A stretch of DNA of 64,000 nucleotides from Parapristionchus giblindavisi (GCA_943737045.1 CALSFV010000473.1:1-64000), one strand, 5' to 3'. Counted from the first letter of the stretch, positions 45,360-60,031 are shown. The notes: generated by a model not told the origin, from the sequence alone. Made by a program: numbers and translations.

Positions 45360-46500
45360 AGCAATTTACAAAATATCAGTAATCCGTTCGAAATTTACAT
45401 TCTGCACATTTTAGGTGGACGTTTTTACAAGGCACGTAAGACTAAAGTGACAGCAAAAATAGAAAAATGTGGCATTCCATAAATCTAAAATCTGGCATTT
45501 CACGTCAATCTGGCATTTCAATCTGTTAGAGGGGCATACATTTTCAAACCCTTGCAATGCGAGGATTGACCCACTATATAAGGCCCATTTTAGGCCACTT
45601 GATGCGAAAAATGACGATCTCTTAGCGAAAATACCGAATTTTGTGAACCAACCCTATTTCATAAAAATAAACGGCGAGGGCACCGAAAATGTTTGTTGGC
45701 GGTGGAAAAACGCAACGCACTGCACACTTATTCATAATATCATACATTTCCGGTAACCTCACCGTTATTTTTATATATATTTGTCGATATGCGAAATATT
45801 GTGGGCCTCTTTAGAATATTCGTTATTTTTTGCCGCTTAAAAATCGTAATTTGTAGCCTTTTTCACTTGAAGTGGCTGAAAAAAAAGAGTAATATATGGT
45901 GGGCAATCAAAAAATGCGGCCGAGAAGTCGGAGCAGCTTCTGCGCGCTTCGGCTGCGATTCTCTTTTTTTTCTCACCTTCGACAACCTGATCAACCCCAT
46001 GCCTTTATACTTTCAAGCAGTCATTGCCGCACACAGATTCCACACGTAGAACTGAATCCAAGCTGCCTCGGTGACCCTAATGACCGATATGTCAAGGTGC
46101 TGAATTAGCACAAAATTGTCATTTTTCGAAAATTGATCACTATTCTATTGTTTGTGATCCACTATCGATAGAAAATGGAATACTATATCACAGTATCATC
46201 TATACCAACATACTAAAAAAATGAAGAGAAACGGTTGACTGTGAAAAAAGTTATGGCTGAAAAACCAAAATATGATAGAATATTACTCAAAATATGATAG
46301 AATAGAATATCACTGTATCGCGTTCTGACCAACTAGAACAACAACTAGCCTAACTCAATACCTACTTGAAACTCTAAAACGGCAGGCTGAACACAGTCTT
46401 TTCGCATTCTCTAGTTGAGAGAATATTGTTGATATTTGGTAAAATATTATTTAGATATTAGTGTTACTAACAGCCTTGAGAGATTTTTTTTAAAAAGATC
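45360..46500. other. Junction between DDX42 copies A and B
   Basis: No coding exon seen. 46325-46480 repeats sequence also at 35290-35460 and 54420-54530 (caactagcctaactcaatac, gagaatattg-tgatat), which marks the tandem-duplication joints. 45670-45895 is a dispersed repeat. Confidence 0.65.
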
Positions 46501-47039
46501 AAAGATCAAAGATCAAAGATCAAACCTGCCACATCGGTAGCCACCATGAGATGGACGTGCTTGCCTCGGAACGTCTTCAGATGCTCGTTCCTCTCGTGCT
46601 GCAGCATGTCTCCGTGCAACAGAACCAGCCTAATCGATGGTCAGATTATCGATTTATCTACCTTCATTTATTGATTTAGATTATTGATTTATTTCCCTGA
46701 TTTCAATTAATTCAATAAATTATAAATACAACTTGTGCATTGTCCGTGTAGAATGTACTTGTGTAATTGCCTTTCTATTACCTGCTAAACATAGAAATGC
46801 TCGATGAGCCCTCTTTGATCTGCGTATTATCTCGCTTAGTTTCTCTCTCTCTCTCTCTCGCTAAATATAGAAGCTGCATTGTGGCTAAACGTATTTTATA
46901 CGGTGAATATCTTTTTATAACCAACACCTCGAAGCGCAATCAACATAATTCAGCACCTATGTGAAACACTAAAATAGCAGGCTGAACACAATCGCTGCGG
47001 GTGTGTATCGTACATGTAAAAATCATTGTATCATGAACG

Positions 47040-47229
47040 TTGTGAATGGATCTGAATGGATCAGGCCGATCAAACGGGATTGCGAGCGATCCTTACATTT
47101 TCATTATTTATCTTTCTTTTCATTGTTTTTCTTTCATTCGAAACTACTATATTAAAAGAAATTAGGCTAAAATATTGCCATTTAATGGTTTCGCTTGATC
47201 GGCCTGATCCGTTCTGATCCATTCACACA
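47040..47229. mobile_element. MITE with gtgaatggatc inverted ends
   Basis: Ends gtgaatggatctgaatggat and atccgttctgatccattcac, with inner arm caggccgatcaaacgg. Present only in copy B. Confidence 0.8.
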
Positions 47230-48183
47230 GTTAATGATACATTTTTACATGATTTTTACATTAACGATATTGTCTATTCAAGTTTGAGAGAAGGGTCAAA
47301 GATCAAAGATCGAACCAGAAAAGTCGCTAGCCACAATAAAAACGAAAATTATTATTATTATTATTTCGATTTATATAAAAAATTCATCAAAAGATTACGA
47401 TGGCATTGGTTATGATGCTGCTCACGGGGAAAAGAAAATATTGAAGTTTGCTACAACCCCATCACTACAACATCAGAGAGTGAAACCGGAATCTCACTTG
47501 AAGTCCCTCTGCTGCAACTTCGCCGCGACGATGTCCGCGTTCGCCTTCTTCGTCACGAATATGAGCACTCTGCCGGCCTGAAGATCAAAGATCAGTGATC
47601 AGAGATTAAAGATCAAAGATCAACTAACCGGCCAAGAATTGGACCAATCGTGAGCCAGTCCCATTTGGCATCTTGTGAGGGCAGAACCTCCCCATATGCT
47701 GCTCAATATCCTCATTGGCTTCTCCAACCTGGAAAGGAGGAATACGGTAGGTCTTCGAATATCGATTGATTGGATCGATGCTACAGTAATCCGCCGACTC
47801 ACTTCTCCTTGTACGATTCTGACCGGATCGTGTAGCGCCGCTCTCGCCAGACCTTCCACCTGTAGAAAAATCAATAAATCAATAGTTCAATCAATCAATA
47901 GTTTTTACCCCAATACATATATAACGGTCAGGCATAAACACGACAAGACTGCGGATTTTGATCTTTGATCTTTGATCTCTACCGTACCTTCGATTTGAAT
48001 GTGGCCGAGAACATGAGACACTGGCGATCGGGTCGAATATGGTCAGATATCGACTTCACTTGCGCCTCTGAACATCAATCATTATGGGTGGTGGATACGG
48101 TAGCTAATGGAAGATTACTTTATCCTGGGTTGATCTTTGGTCTTGCAATACGGTCACTATAGTTGATCTTTGATCTTTGATCA

Positions 48184-48294
<111 letters not shown>

Positions 48295-48702
48295 TTAATA
48301 AATAAATAAATACATTTAATCAATTTTATTTAATAATATAATTAATTTTAATATTTTCAGAGATACAGGTTAAAATAAGCAGTATTCAATCGGAACACAT
48401 AAATAAAACAGCACGTACAGGTAGGCCGAAATATGTATGTTTGCCATGAATTTTAATAATTATTAATTTGACTTAAACATAAATTTTAAATTAATCATAT
48501 TAATTCTAATTCCATAGCTTTATCTTGCACGTGAGCACACTCGAAACATAGTCATGATCTAATTTGGTAACATTCCTGCTGTCTATTCCTTCACCCTCCC
48601 CACATTTCACCAATTCGCCTTGGCGACAGGACATCCTTCACAAGACTATCTAGCAGATATTCCCGATCCCATCCCCGATGCGTTCATTTGAAAGAATAAA
48701 AT

Positions 48703-48908
<206 letters not shown>

Positions 48909-48933
48909 TGATTTAAAAAGTGATTGCAGCTTA

Positions 48934-50120
48934 CAAGGGAAGTCTTTTTAGTCTCAGTGAGACTTTTGAACGAGACTATTTTTCCTTGATAGGTATAGGT
49001 AATATATGGACGGAACCAAAAAATTAGCTGCAGCCATGCACTTTCAGATTTTATATAATTAATTGAAGTTTGTGAAAAAATTCTTCATTTTTTTGAAAAT
49101 TTCACTGTGTAGGCGACAAGAAGTGTATGAAACAAGGCACTCCTGAAAGAACATTGACAACATGGCGGCGTGGTGTAGTGGTAGTGTGTGCTCTTCTAGG
49201 TCAGGATGTGGTTGTTTCGAGTACACCTATAGAGCTTTTACTTTTGCTCATATTTTATCAGCTTCGGACTTGAACTTTCGATCGAAAAAAATTTAAATTT
49301 TTTTTTCATTTTAAAACGTTTGTGCGCGCTCAAGACGACATCTCTTGTCTACCACCAGATCAAATCCCCTCTTTTCCATGCATCTCACAAATATGCCTTT
49401 GCCATGTCTGGATATATCTGGATATATCACATTCCCACTCCTTTTCTCACTCCGGTCCAAGCATGAAGATGTATTCCCCCAAAGATCTTGTTGTAATCTG
49501 TAAGAACCCCTGTCCCAAGTATTCTTTGATCAAATGTTCGATATGTGATCGTTGATTGTGCTGGAATTGTTTTTTTGGCAGCTACCATTGTTGTTAAAAT
49601 ACTATTGTATATTTTTTTGGCATGTATAATTTTAATAATTTGTTGAAAAAAATTCGAAGAAGATATTAGCTCCTAAATATATCGGAAATAATGAAAAAGC
49701 TAACGGAATAGGAGAAAAGTGCGCGAAAAGTAGAGAATAAAATGAAAAAAATTTTTTTAAATTTTTTCGATCGAAAGTACAAGTCGGAAGCTGATAAAAA
49801 TGAGCAAAAGTAAAATGTCTATAGGTGTACTCGAAACAACCACATCCTGACCTAGAAGAGCACACACTACCACTACACCACGCCGCCATGTTGAAATGTT
49901 CTTTCAGGAGTGCCTTGTTTCATACACTTCTTGTCGCCTACACAGTGTGTTTTTTCTTCAAAAAAATGAAGAATTTTTTCACAAACTTCAATTAATTATA
50001 TAAAATCTGAAAGTGCATGGCTGCAGCTAATTTTTTGGTTCCGTCCATATATTACCTATACCTATCAAGGAAAAATAGTCTCGTTCAAAAGTCTCACTGA
50101 GACTAAAAAGACTTCTCTTG
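48934..50120. mobile_element. 1.19-kb foldback, CAAGGG ends, TSD TTA
   Basis: Ends CAAGGGAAGTCTTTTTAGTC and its complement, flanked by TTA (48931-48933 and 50121-50123). Arms of about 380 bp each carry a tRNA-like segment (ggcgtggtgtagtggtagtg and a B-box-like tgtttcgagtacacc) at about 49163-49230 and inverted at 49822-49890. A 3-bp TTA/TAA duplication points to the PIF/Harbinger class (inference). The central 420 bp has a short frame with KDLVVICKNPCPKYSLIKCS but no known domain. Confidence 0.85.
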
Positions 50121-50173
50121 TTAATAAGATCCAGGTGCTTTCAGAAATTCAAGCGACCGGAATCTGCCAGGTT

Positions 50174-50350
50174 CATACACATTGTGGGTACGGGTCTGTT
50201 TACAAATTGGTCGGCTTCTAAAAAAGGAAGCATTATCACGTATTTTGCAAAAATTAAGAAATTTTACGGGCCAATTTATAATCGGGTTCGTTCATCACAA
50301 TTTCAGGTCAGCTTATAGTTCTCCAAATGTGGATTGGACAAAAATGTATG
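50174..50350. mobile_element. hAT-type MITE (CATAC ends)
   Basis: 177 bp, flanked by gccaggtt and gcgaggtt (7 of 8 alike). The uninterrupted target sequence (ctgccaggttacatcatg) survives at about 41240 in copy A, a paralogous empty site. Confidence 0.88.
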
Positions 50351-50405
50351 GCGAGGTTACATCATGAGAGCGACAATCTTGCTGATAACTCATATACAAC
50401 CATAT

Positions 50406-50820
50406 CACGGATCTCCTGTAAAAGTGTATGAAACCGTTCGACAGAAAAAAAATGATTTCCACCGTTTTTATTGATTATTGTTAGACTAGTCTAACTGAGT
50501 GCGAAAACAATATTTGTAAATTCTGTTTTTCGAAATTTGCATATCTATGTATTTAACATTTCCGACCATATCCTTAATTGAGTTATTTGTAGAGGAGGTC
50601 ATTACCGATCCAAAAAATATTTTACGTGATAGCTCAAAAACGAAGCGAGTTGCATTCATGTGAAGTTAACAGTAAAAAATACATAGATATGCAAATTTCG
50701 AAAAACAAAATTTACAAATATTGTTAGATTAGCCTAACAATGATCAATAAAAACGGAGGAAATCATTTTTTTCTGTCGAAAAAGGTTTTAATTTTCATAC
50801 ACTTTTACAGGAGATCCGTG
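50406..50820. mobile_element. Foldback element, TSD ATAT
   Basis: Short relative of 12140-13779: ends CACGGATCTCCTGTAAAAG, flanked by ATAT on both sides, arms of about 200 bp. Confidence 0.88.
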
Positions 50821-50894
50821 ATATTAAAAGAATGTGACAGCCTGGACAACACTACAGTGGCGAAATAAAGTGAGGAGAGCTACTTTTTTAAACT

Positions 50895-51448
50895 TTAAAG
50901 GGGCTGACACCTTTGTCAACTTTCTCTTCAACGCTCTACGCTCTCTCGTCGTTAGATAACTGAGCAAATAGTGTGCGCAATGAAGAGGCCATTGAGTGAG
51001 GTCACCCTCCCTTTAACAAGGGGATGGTCGCAACTGGTCCTGGTCATATAAGATGGCAATAACATGACTAGGATCAGTTTTCCATGCTGATTACGAATCT
51101 GTTTTCAGAAAGTGCCTAATCGACCTGCTTTTCGAGAAAATCGGAATTGAAATTTGGCTTGTTAATTCGAAAAGTCGTGTAGTTTCCATCACAAACTATC
51201 TGGATTGCATTGGAAAGATCGGGCAATGTAAGGTAAAGTATTGCGAGAGTTTATAGATGAGTTCACCAGCTCACCCGGACGGTTTGCGCAGGAAACCACC
51301 CGAATTTCCGAAATAAAATACCGATTTTCTCGAAAATTAGGTCGATTAGGCACTTTCTGAAAACGGATTCATAATCAGCATCGAAAACTGATCCTAGTCA
51401 TGTTATTGCCATCTCATATGGCCAGGACCAGTTGCGACCATCCCCTTG
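50895..51448. mobile_element. TTAA MITE abutting a CAAGGGG foldback
   Basis: 50895-51016 is the third TTAAAGGG MITE. 51017-51448 is a foldback with ends CAAGGGGATGGTCGCAACTG and TAA on both sides (51014-51016 and 51449-51451). Its arms of about 145 bp share cctaatcgacctgcttttcg. The two elements share their border, so the foldback probably used the TTAA of the MITE as target. Confidence 0.8.
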
Positions 51449-52619
51449 TAAGTATGCTTAAAATACGATAATCACTTTGTAACATGATTTTCGACCTATG
51501 AGTCGCAATTTAAAAGTACACTCAAAAACAGAGTATGGGATTGTTCTGGTGCTTTCTGCATATGGATGATTGGCTAATCGAATCACTACTCATCTGTCTC
51601 AACGTCTGATGTGATAAATAAATTGAATGTTGGACTGCTAATTAGATTAATTTTTACTACCCCGCCCCGCCCCTGCCCTCGATCAAAGATCAAAGGTTAA
51701 CTTAAGTTATTAAGATATTTAAACATATTTTTTCTAAAACCAACCTGCAGGGCGAGTTCTCGCGTCGGTTCCACTACTAGATCGATCCTGTAATAATTAA
51801 TTAATAATAATAAATATCTAGACAAAAAAAGAAGAAAACGTATAGTTTGCCAATCTTGGACCTAACGCACAAAGCACTTTAAAACAATACAAGAGTTGTT
51901 CAGTGGTTGGTGGAATATGATTTAACCAGCTTTATTTTTAGATCAAGCAGAAGAATATGCCATATTTCAGAGCTAAGTTATCGTATCCAAGGAGAATGTG
52001 TCCTTATTAGACTTCGACAAAAATCATTACAATCAATCAATACAATCAATACTGCAGATCAGACTGATATGGACGATGGCTGGCCACAGATATGCCGCCG
52101 TCTTACCCGAGCCAGCACATCACGACCACATAGGGCGGAAGGAATTGACTGAATGGGGGGAACGAAGGTTGAGAGATCAAAGATCAACGATGATAGATCA
52201 AAGATCAAAAATGAGAGATCAAATATCAAAAATGAGAGATTAAATATCAAAAATGAGAAATCAAGGATCAACAATGAGAGATCAAAGACCAGCTATGCTA
52301 AATACATGTAGATAGATGATCATGAAAATTCTGCAGGAATCCATATGAGAGACTATCTGACCTGCACCGCTGAAGGGGCTTGGCGCAGCTAGAAATTAAC
52401 ATGGCTTAAAATGACGCTGACAATGAGTCCATATGTTTCAAAAATCAATATATCGTCATATGTTAATGTTTAGCGTGCCAAGCCGCTTCAGCAGTCGATC
52501 CAGTCACATAGTTTCTAATTAGGAGTCGTTTAACGCATCAAAATCAACCGCAGGCAGACTAGCATATCACAAATCGTCGAAACGCGAAATCAATTGGTGC
52601 CAAGTTTGCAAAGAAAATT

Positions 52620-52755
52620 AATTCAATAATTCAGTAAATAGATAAATAATTCAATCAATAATTCAATCAATAAATCAATAATTCAATAATTCAATAAATA
52701 AATCAATAATTCAATAATTCAATAAATAAATCAATAATTCAATAATTCAATCAAT
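52620..52755. repeat. aattcaataa tandem repeat
   Basis: Degenerate units of aataattcaata and aatcaataa beside the Q-motif exon of copy B. A similar tract is at 43300-43390 beside the truncated exon in copy A, where the repeat appears to have replaced the exon's second half. Confidence 0.8.
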
Positions 52756-54603
52756 AACTCAAGTCGCACCTGGGCGTCGGATGTTCGTATTCGTTCTTTC
52801 GAATCTCCTTCATGAGACCATCGTCGAAACCGAGATGGGCAAACGACGCCACGGGCTTCGGTACACCGTGACCCGCTGTCTACAAAGATCAAAGATCAAA
52901 GATCAAAGATCAACACATTCATTAACCTATGCTCAAGCCAGGTCCGATTACGAGGAAAGCTATTTCGTTATTACATTGTTACTGTCTTAAAGTGTTAAAA
53001 AAGAGAGCTATGGGTAAGATCTTGGAAAAATGAAATAAATAAAAAATTAAATAAACAATAAATATACATTGAGTCCCAATTTCATTCGCAGTCGTTGCGT
53101 ATCCATGTAGGTCATGTTCCTGCAAGGACACACATAAATTCATAACTAATCTTGCCCCCCCCTCCTTTCAACGCCCACCTTGCTGAATTCATGTTTCAGC
53201 TTCGACACATATTATCTAATTGTTTGGGGAATGCGATTTGTCATACAAATTGAGACAAAAAAAAACAACTTAATCTGACGAATAATTTGTATAACAAAGT
53301 CAGTTCTCAATTCTCAATTGTCAGTTCCCATTTCTCAATAAAGTAGATCATAGGTCGAAAAGTACGTTACAGACTACGAAGCCTGACAGCATTTTGAGCC
53401 GAAGACTCCCGAAAAATCGGGAAATCTGATCGCTTTTTAAAAATGTGTAACCTAGCTATTTTGGTGTAATATTAATAATAATAATAATCTTTATCACATC
53501 TGCACTTTGGTGCGGTGGGTCATGACAGGGGGTTTTTCATAGATCAATGACGTTCAATTCTTTCTTCTATTCATCGGGTCATCGTGTATCTTGATGGTAT
53601 TTCAACATCTGTGCTCGAAGGAGAATCCAGAAAAGAATGCATTAGAAATTGAAGTTAACAACCCACGTAGCGGTAGAAGCTCCGTCCGAAATGGCTGCAT
53701 GAAGAAGGAAATACACCTCCCGGCTTTCCAAACACCTTCTGGGAGGGGATCCAACTGGGTTCCTTATCTGTTGATGGAATAGACGAGGGCAGGGATCTGT
53801 CTGTCTCATTTTGGTGTAGATCACCCAAAAATATTATTCTGACAATCAACGAAATCGAGTTTAGAAATTTAAAAGAATTAAAAGTAAGCGATTATTTCTA
53901 TCACTCGTATGCTAGTCCATGGGTCGAAAGAACACGCTACAGATTTTTTTTTAAATCCTAAAATACAGTTACGCTTTGTAGTTTGCGACGCACTTTCGAC
54001 ATACGGCTATGATCTGCATTACTTTAACAGACAGGCTTGAATAGGGCGCTTTACGAAAGATCAAAGATCAAAGATCAAAAATCGCCTTCTTCCAAGTCCA
54101 GATAATGTTTCCATCCTCGTCGTATTCATACACATCCTCATCCTCCGCAGCCATCGCCTTCCTCTCCTCGAGGAATGTGGAAATTGGCGAAAAATCGATA
54201 AATCAATAAATCAAAAATTACTCATTCCCAGGTGGACTTAGATACCTTGTTATATAAACACAATAACAATAATAACTACAGTAATAAGTATTATAAATTC
54301 ATCTCTCTCATTCTCCGAGGTAATTTAACCTGGTTGAATCGTGTTTCATGGTGCTTCCTCACTAGGGTGGCGAGAATGACTCTTCACTCACCTGTTTTGC
54401 CTCCCTCCAACTGGTGAGCAGTCATCAGCAGGCTGAATACAGTCTTTGTGCATTCTCTATCATGAGAGAATATTGATGATATTTTGTGAAATATTATTAC
54501 GATAGTATTATTACTACTAACAATAAGCCTAGAGAGAGAGAAAAAAGATCAAATATTAAAGATCAAAGACCAACGACCAAAGATCGAACATCAAAGATCA
54601 AAC

Positions 54604-54717
54604 CTGCCACATCGGTAGCCACCATGAGATGTACGTGCTTGCCTCGGAACGTCTTCAGATGCTCGTTCCTCTCGTGCTACAGCCAGCCGTCGCCTTCCTC
54701 TCCTCGAGGAATCTGAA
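54604..54717 (-). pseudogene. DDX42: Chimeric exon remnant of DDX42
   Basis: The 3' part of the LLHGD exon (to about 54680, with acatctcatggtggctaccg on the minus strand) is joined directly to the 5' part of the FLEERKATA exon (54682-54717). In the gene these are many exons apart, so this is a deletion or duplication joint. Confidence 0.85.
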
Positions 54718-54981
54718 AATGGCAAAAAAAATATTAAAAAAATAAAATAAAAAATTACTCATTCCCATACTTGACTCTCTCATTTTCTCATTGTCCCTTA
54801 CTCCAATTACCATATAATATAAACAATTTTCAACAAAAAAAAATTTAAAAAAATAAAATTAAAAAAATTACTCCTAGATACCAAGGTAATTTAACACAAT
54901 AATAATATTAACTACAGTAATCAGTAATATAAATATTCATCTCTCTCTCTCTCTCTCTCATTATCCGAGCTATTTCTACCT

Positions 54982-55257
54982 GTGGCCGTATGCAAGAACC
55001 GTTTTCCGGGAAAATGTGACGTCATTAGCGTAGGCGGAGGCGTTTTCCAACACAGCGTTCTCATGACTTCCAAAGCAAGAACGACCGCTCAACATGCAAA
55101 CTCTCTCGAATACAATGGTCTCTCCTTTGTCTTGCTTTGGAAGAAAAATGGCTTGGACCAGAATACTGTGCCAAAAATCCTCCACCTACGCTAATGACGT
55201 CACATTTTCCCGGAAAACGGTTTTCCCGTTGTTCTTGCATACGGCCACTGGTTGAAT
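54982..55257. mobile_element. GGCCGTATGCA palindromic MITE, long form
   Basis: Ends gtggccgtatgcaagaac and gttcttgcatacggccac, arms through ccgggaaaatgtgacgtcat. The core contains gaccgctcaacatgcaaac, the unit repeated at 1786-2060. Confidence 0.85.
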
Positions 55258-55715
55258 CGTGTTTCCCTGGTTAGACCTTCGTGACTGTGAATTGCATTAT
55301 TGTTAGTGAATTCAATCCCCTTGTTACTTTTAAAGATGGAGGCCCTCGAATGTCTATGCAAATGTGTAACATATGGCCTATTTTACGATTTAACACACAT
55401 TTATCAAGAGTAGGACTCTGATGTGCATGGGGAAAAGCTCTTCTTACTTCCGACAGTCCCAGAACACCGACGTTGATCTTCATATGCGCGTCTTCGATTT
55501 CACAAATCCGAGAAGATCGGCAGGCAGTTTGGAGATGACCGAAGAAGTTGGCTTCCCATGATTGGGTCTCACTGCCACGGTGACCCAATCCGGCTTGGCA
55601 GGGATTCTTGATGCTCAGAGCAAAATGAACGGGCGACCGCTAAAGATGACGCAAACGAGAATGTCCATATGGCCTATACGGGATAAATGATGTGCAAGAA
55701 GTTAGCACGTCCATG

Positions 55716-55788
55716 CATGCACCCCTTGGCGTAGTGGTAAATGCGCTGCCTAGTTAGCGTGACGTCGCGGGTTCGAAACCTATTACTG
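55716..55788 (+). repeat. tRNA-like segment
   Basis: A-box-like tggcgtagtggtaaatgcg and B-box-like gggttcgaaacc at tRNA spacing, but no full cloverleaf closes. Probably a SINE or tRNA relic. Confidence 0.45.
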
Positions 55789-57344
55789 AACTTTCTTATT
55801 TTCAAATTTTCGCGCCTTTGCCTGTACATCAAGCAGGATTCATTCATGATTCTCCAATAAAATGCATACAATAATTTCTGTACGGTATGCAGAACAACTT
55901 TTGCACTCTTTCTGTCGTCACAGTTTGTTAACCAAAATATTCGTCTATCTCACTATATATCTCACTTGAAGTAACTCTCTTTCATGTCTTCATCGTCGAT
56001 ATTCGTTCTGCCCAGGGTGTTCTTGTCTTTCTGAAAACCAATCAATCGATAATTACAGGTCTCGGGCAGAAAATATAGCTACAGTATACCGCGGCTTCCT
56101 CCTCTTTGCCTGCTCGTCGCTGGAAGTCTTTGGCCAGTGACTCTGCCTTCTCTTTTGAAGCCTGAATATCAATCAATAATTTGCTATAAATCAATTATCG
56201 CCGATGCCGTAATAAGAAGATGGATAGATCAAATATGGGACAACCTACTGTATGATATCGCATCTACTATCTCTCTAACGTATCTACTATCTTCCTCCCT
56301 TCTCTCTCACTAATGCCCACTCTCCCTTCACAAAATACAGCCATATCGAACCATTGATCTTCTAATTACTCGTACACCTTCGCCTTGTTTTATTAATATA
56401 ATAAATATAAATATAAATCTACCCTGGCACATTCACGTTTCAGTATACCTGCTTGTTGATTCCGCTCATGAACGCATCCAACTCATCCTCCTCCTCCTCC
56501 ACCTTCTTCTTCTCCTCCTTCCTATGACGGTCACTGTCCCTGCTGAATCAAGGTTTCACCATCTCCATATCATCGCAAACAAATATTTAATGTTTAATTC
56601 TCAGTGGTTAACGGACAATATGACTAATAATACGATAGCCTCTGCTGAATCACAGAAAGAGGGGTGTCAATGTGTGACAGAGAAAATGAAGATCGTAGAA
56701 AAGAGAGGGAGTGCACAGAAGTGGGACAGCGCAGACTATACCGTAGTGTCTTTTGTGTCATTTTGCCAAGTTTTCAATGAGCGCTTTCCCTGCTGAATCG
56801 AGGTTTGGTTATTTTTTACGCATAAATTACAAGCCAAATCATACCTCGATCGATCGTCCCTCCTGTCTCTGCTACAGCGATCACGGTCTCGAGAAGATCG
56901 GAGAGGATACGGTAGTTTTGGGTGGATAAAGTTTATTTAATTTCAAACTTTGCCAATCTCAACTGAATATATAATTCGATTCTAAATTCACTATTTTTAC
57001 AATAATCGTGTTTATACACCGAATTCTTCATAGTTCTTTTGTAAGACTACAGTGATGGAGAAAAGAGATAAGAGAGATTTTTTCATAAACAATTAAAATA
57101 CATATTAAAACAAGAAGTAGCGACGATATATAATAGGTTACTGGATTGCAACCTTTATAGAATTACTAAACACTTGAGGAGAGATTTGTTTTGTGACAAT
57201 AGTTCGATCTAACTTATTCCATTTTCGGACAACACGATTTGAGAAAAATGATAGATAGCGTGTACTAGATGAAGGGTTCATACAAATTCTAAGTTGATGA
57301 CCTCAAGTAAAATTAAACTTTTAAGTACGACAGCATGGCAAAAT

Positions 57345-58630
57345 TACCGAAGGAAGTGTAGATCCTGCCCATTTCGAAGTTCAAAGTTTATTGTGAGATA
57401 AATATTTTATTCGTTCTATACTCTCCCTGGAAATGCAGTATAACAAATGGAAAGTTAGTTCACGATTGATAAACATACTATAGGACCTCACTATATCGTT
57501 CCCTAGTCAGTCACGAAAATATAACGTCGGAAGAGGAGATTTCATCAAGGAAAAATAGGCAGAAAGACTCGAGTACAATGGAAGATGTTTGTATTTCTAT
57601 ATCCTTCTACTGGGAATCGAACTATCAGGCCGAGCAACCGATCGGATTGATAGTCCGACCTCTAATCCACTAGACCACGGGTCCTTATAGGAAAGCATTT
57701 CAAACGATCTAGATATACAGACCCACTCTCATACTTACATACCGATGTATGGCTCCGCCCCTTTATGATGGACGGTCTTATGCGGTGTTAAAATCTTGGA
57801 AAAGTAGATGAAAAGTGAAAAGTAGTGTTAATTTTGTGATTGTAAAAGTAGTTGGAAAAGTAGCAATAGAACACTCGCGTAAAGGGTTTTTATTGTAAAA
57901 GTTAGTCAATTGCAAAGGTATGCTACTTTTCCACCTACTTTTACAAACATCAAATTAACACTACTTTTCACTTTTCCATCTACTTTTACAAGATTTTAAC
58001 ACCGCATAATAAGCCGATTCTAGCTCTGCCCATTTTACTTCGCGGGCTTGGACACTGTTTGTACACCGTAACACACCCAAAATCTTTATTCATTGAAAAA
58101 CGACCCCAGTAGAAGGCAGAGACCACGGAGGGAAGCGAGGGATGCGTCCTACTTCCGTAGATGACTGCCGAGTAGTTCATCCTTGAAGATGACGAAGTGC
58201 TGGGTGATGTCATCAATGCTAATGATATAAAAAAATCTTGTAGTATTAGATATTAACATAAATTCAAAGAATAGACCACTATCAACGATCTCATCTTTTT
58301 AACACACTTTTGGTGTGTTTACAAATATGATTTTTGTTCGCAAAAGTAGTCAAAACTTTCTCTCCCGATAGATTTTCATTAACACAGATCATGGTCAAAA
58401 GAATCGAAAAGGTAACAAAAGATATAGTGTATACGACTTTTCCCCTTTCACACGCACTTTCTCGTTTTCATCTTCTTTTCGTGACTTTTGAATACAAAAT
58501 ACAAAAACAGTTAGCTGCTAAATATGTAAGCATAGGAAGACTCGAACTTGGAGAGGGATGGAGCAGCTACCAATTGGACTGATGAGCATCAGACGAGGCC
58601 TCGAGAAGGGTGATGTCGGACATCTTGGAT
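57345..58630. repeat. Inverted-duplication block, copy 2
   Basis: Inverse of 31200-32330, including the tRNA-like segment (57603-57685, minus strand) and both exon-like frames. It carries an extra foldback at 57778-58009 that is absent from copy 1. Confidence 0.85.
57778..58009. mobile_element. Foldback with TTATGCGGTGTTAAAATC ends
   Basis: Arms 57778-57860 and 57925-58009 share aaagtagatgaaaagtgaaa. Copy 1 of the block shows the empty site (cggcttataaggaccg near 31890). Confidence 0.88.
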
Positions 58631-59066
58631 GGTTGTTTGCGGGATGCGATTTATCAAAAAAAACTTTAGCACTGTTAAATTAACTTGAAGAGGACGATTT
58701 GCGAAAGATCATAGTCCAAAGATCGAAAGACCAAAGATCAAAGATCACCTTCTTCCAAGTCCAGGTGATGTTGCCATCCTCGTCGTATTCATACACATCC
58801 TCTTCCTCCGCAGCCGTCGCCTTCCTCTCCTCGAGGAATCTGAAAATTGCGAAAAATAGATGAATCAATAAATCGATAAATCAAAAAAATACTCATTTCT
58901 AGGCGGACCTAGATACCAAGGTAATTCAACACAATAACAATAATAACTACAGTAATCAGTAATGTAAATATTCATATCTCTCTCTCTCTCATTATCCAAG
59001 CTATCTCAACCTGGTTGAATCGTTGAATGAATGTTTGAATGAATGAATGAATGGTTGAATGGTTGA

Positions 59067-60031
<965 letters not shown>

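Noticed and set aside
49322..49555. Zinc-binding protein in the centre of the 49-kb foldback
   Set aside because: CKNPC...CSICD spacing is suggestive, but the frame is short and has no family match by eye.
52175..52290. GATC-AAA arrays as a possible CRISPR or telomere repeat
   Set aside because: Unit is 7 nt without spacers, in a eukaryotic intron; no telomere-like end, and the TTAGGC/TTAGGG motifs are absent.
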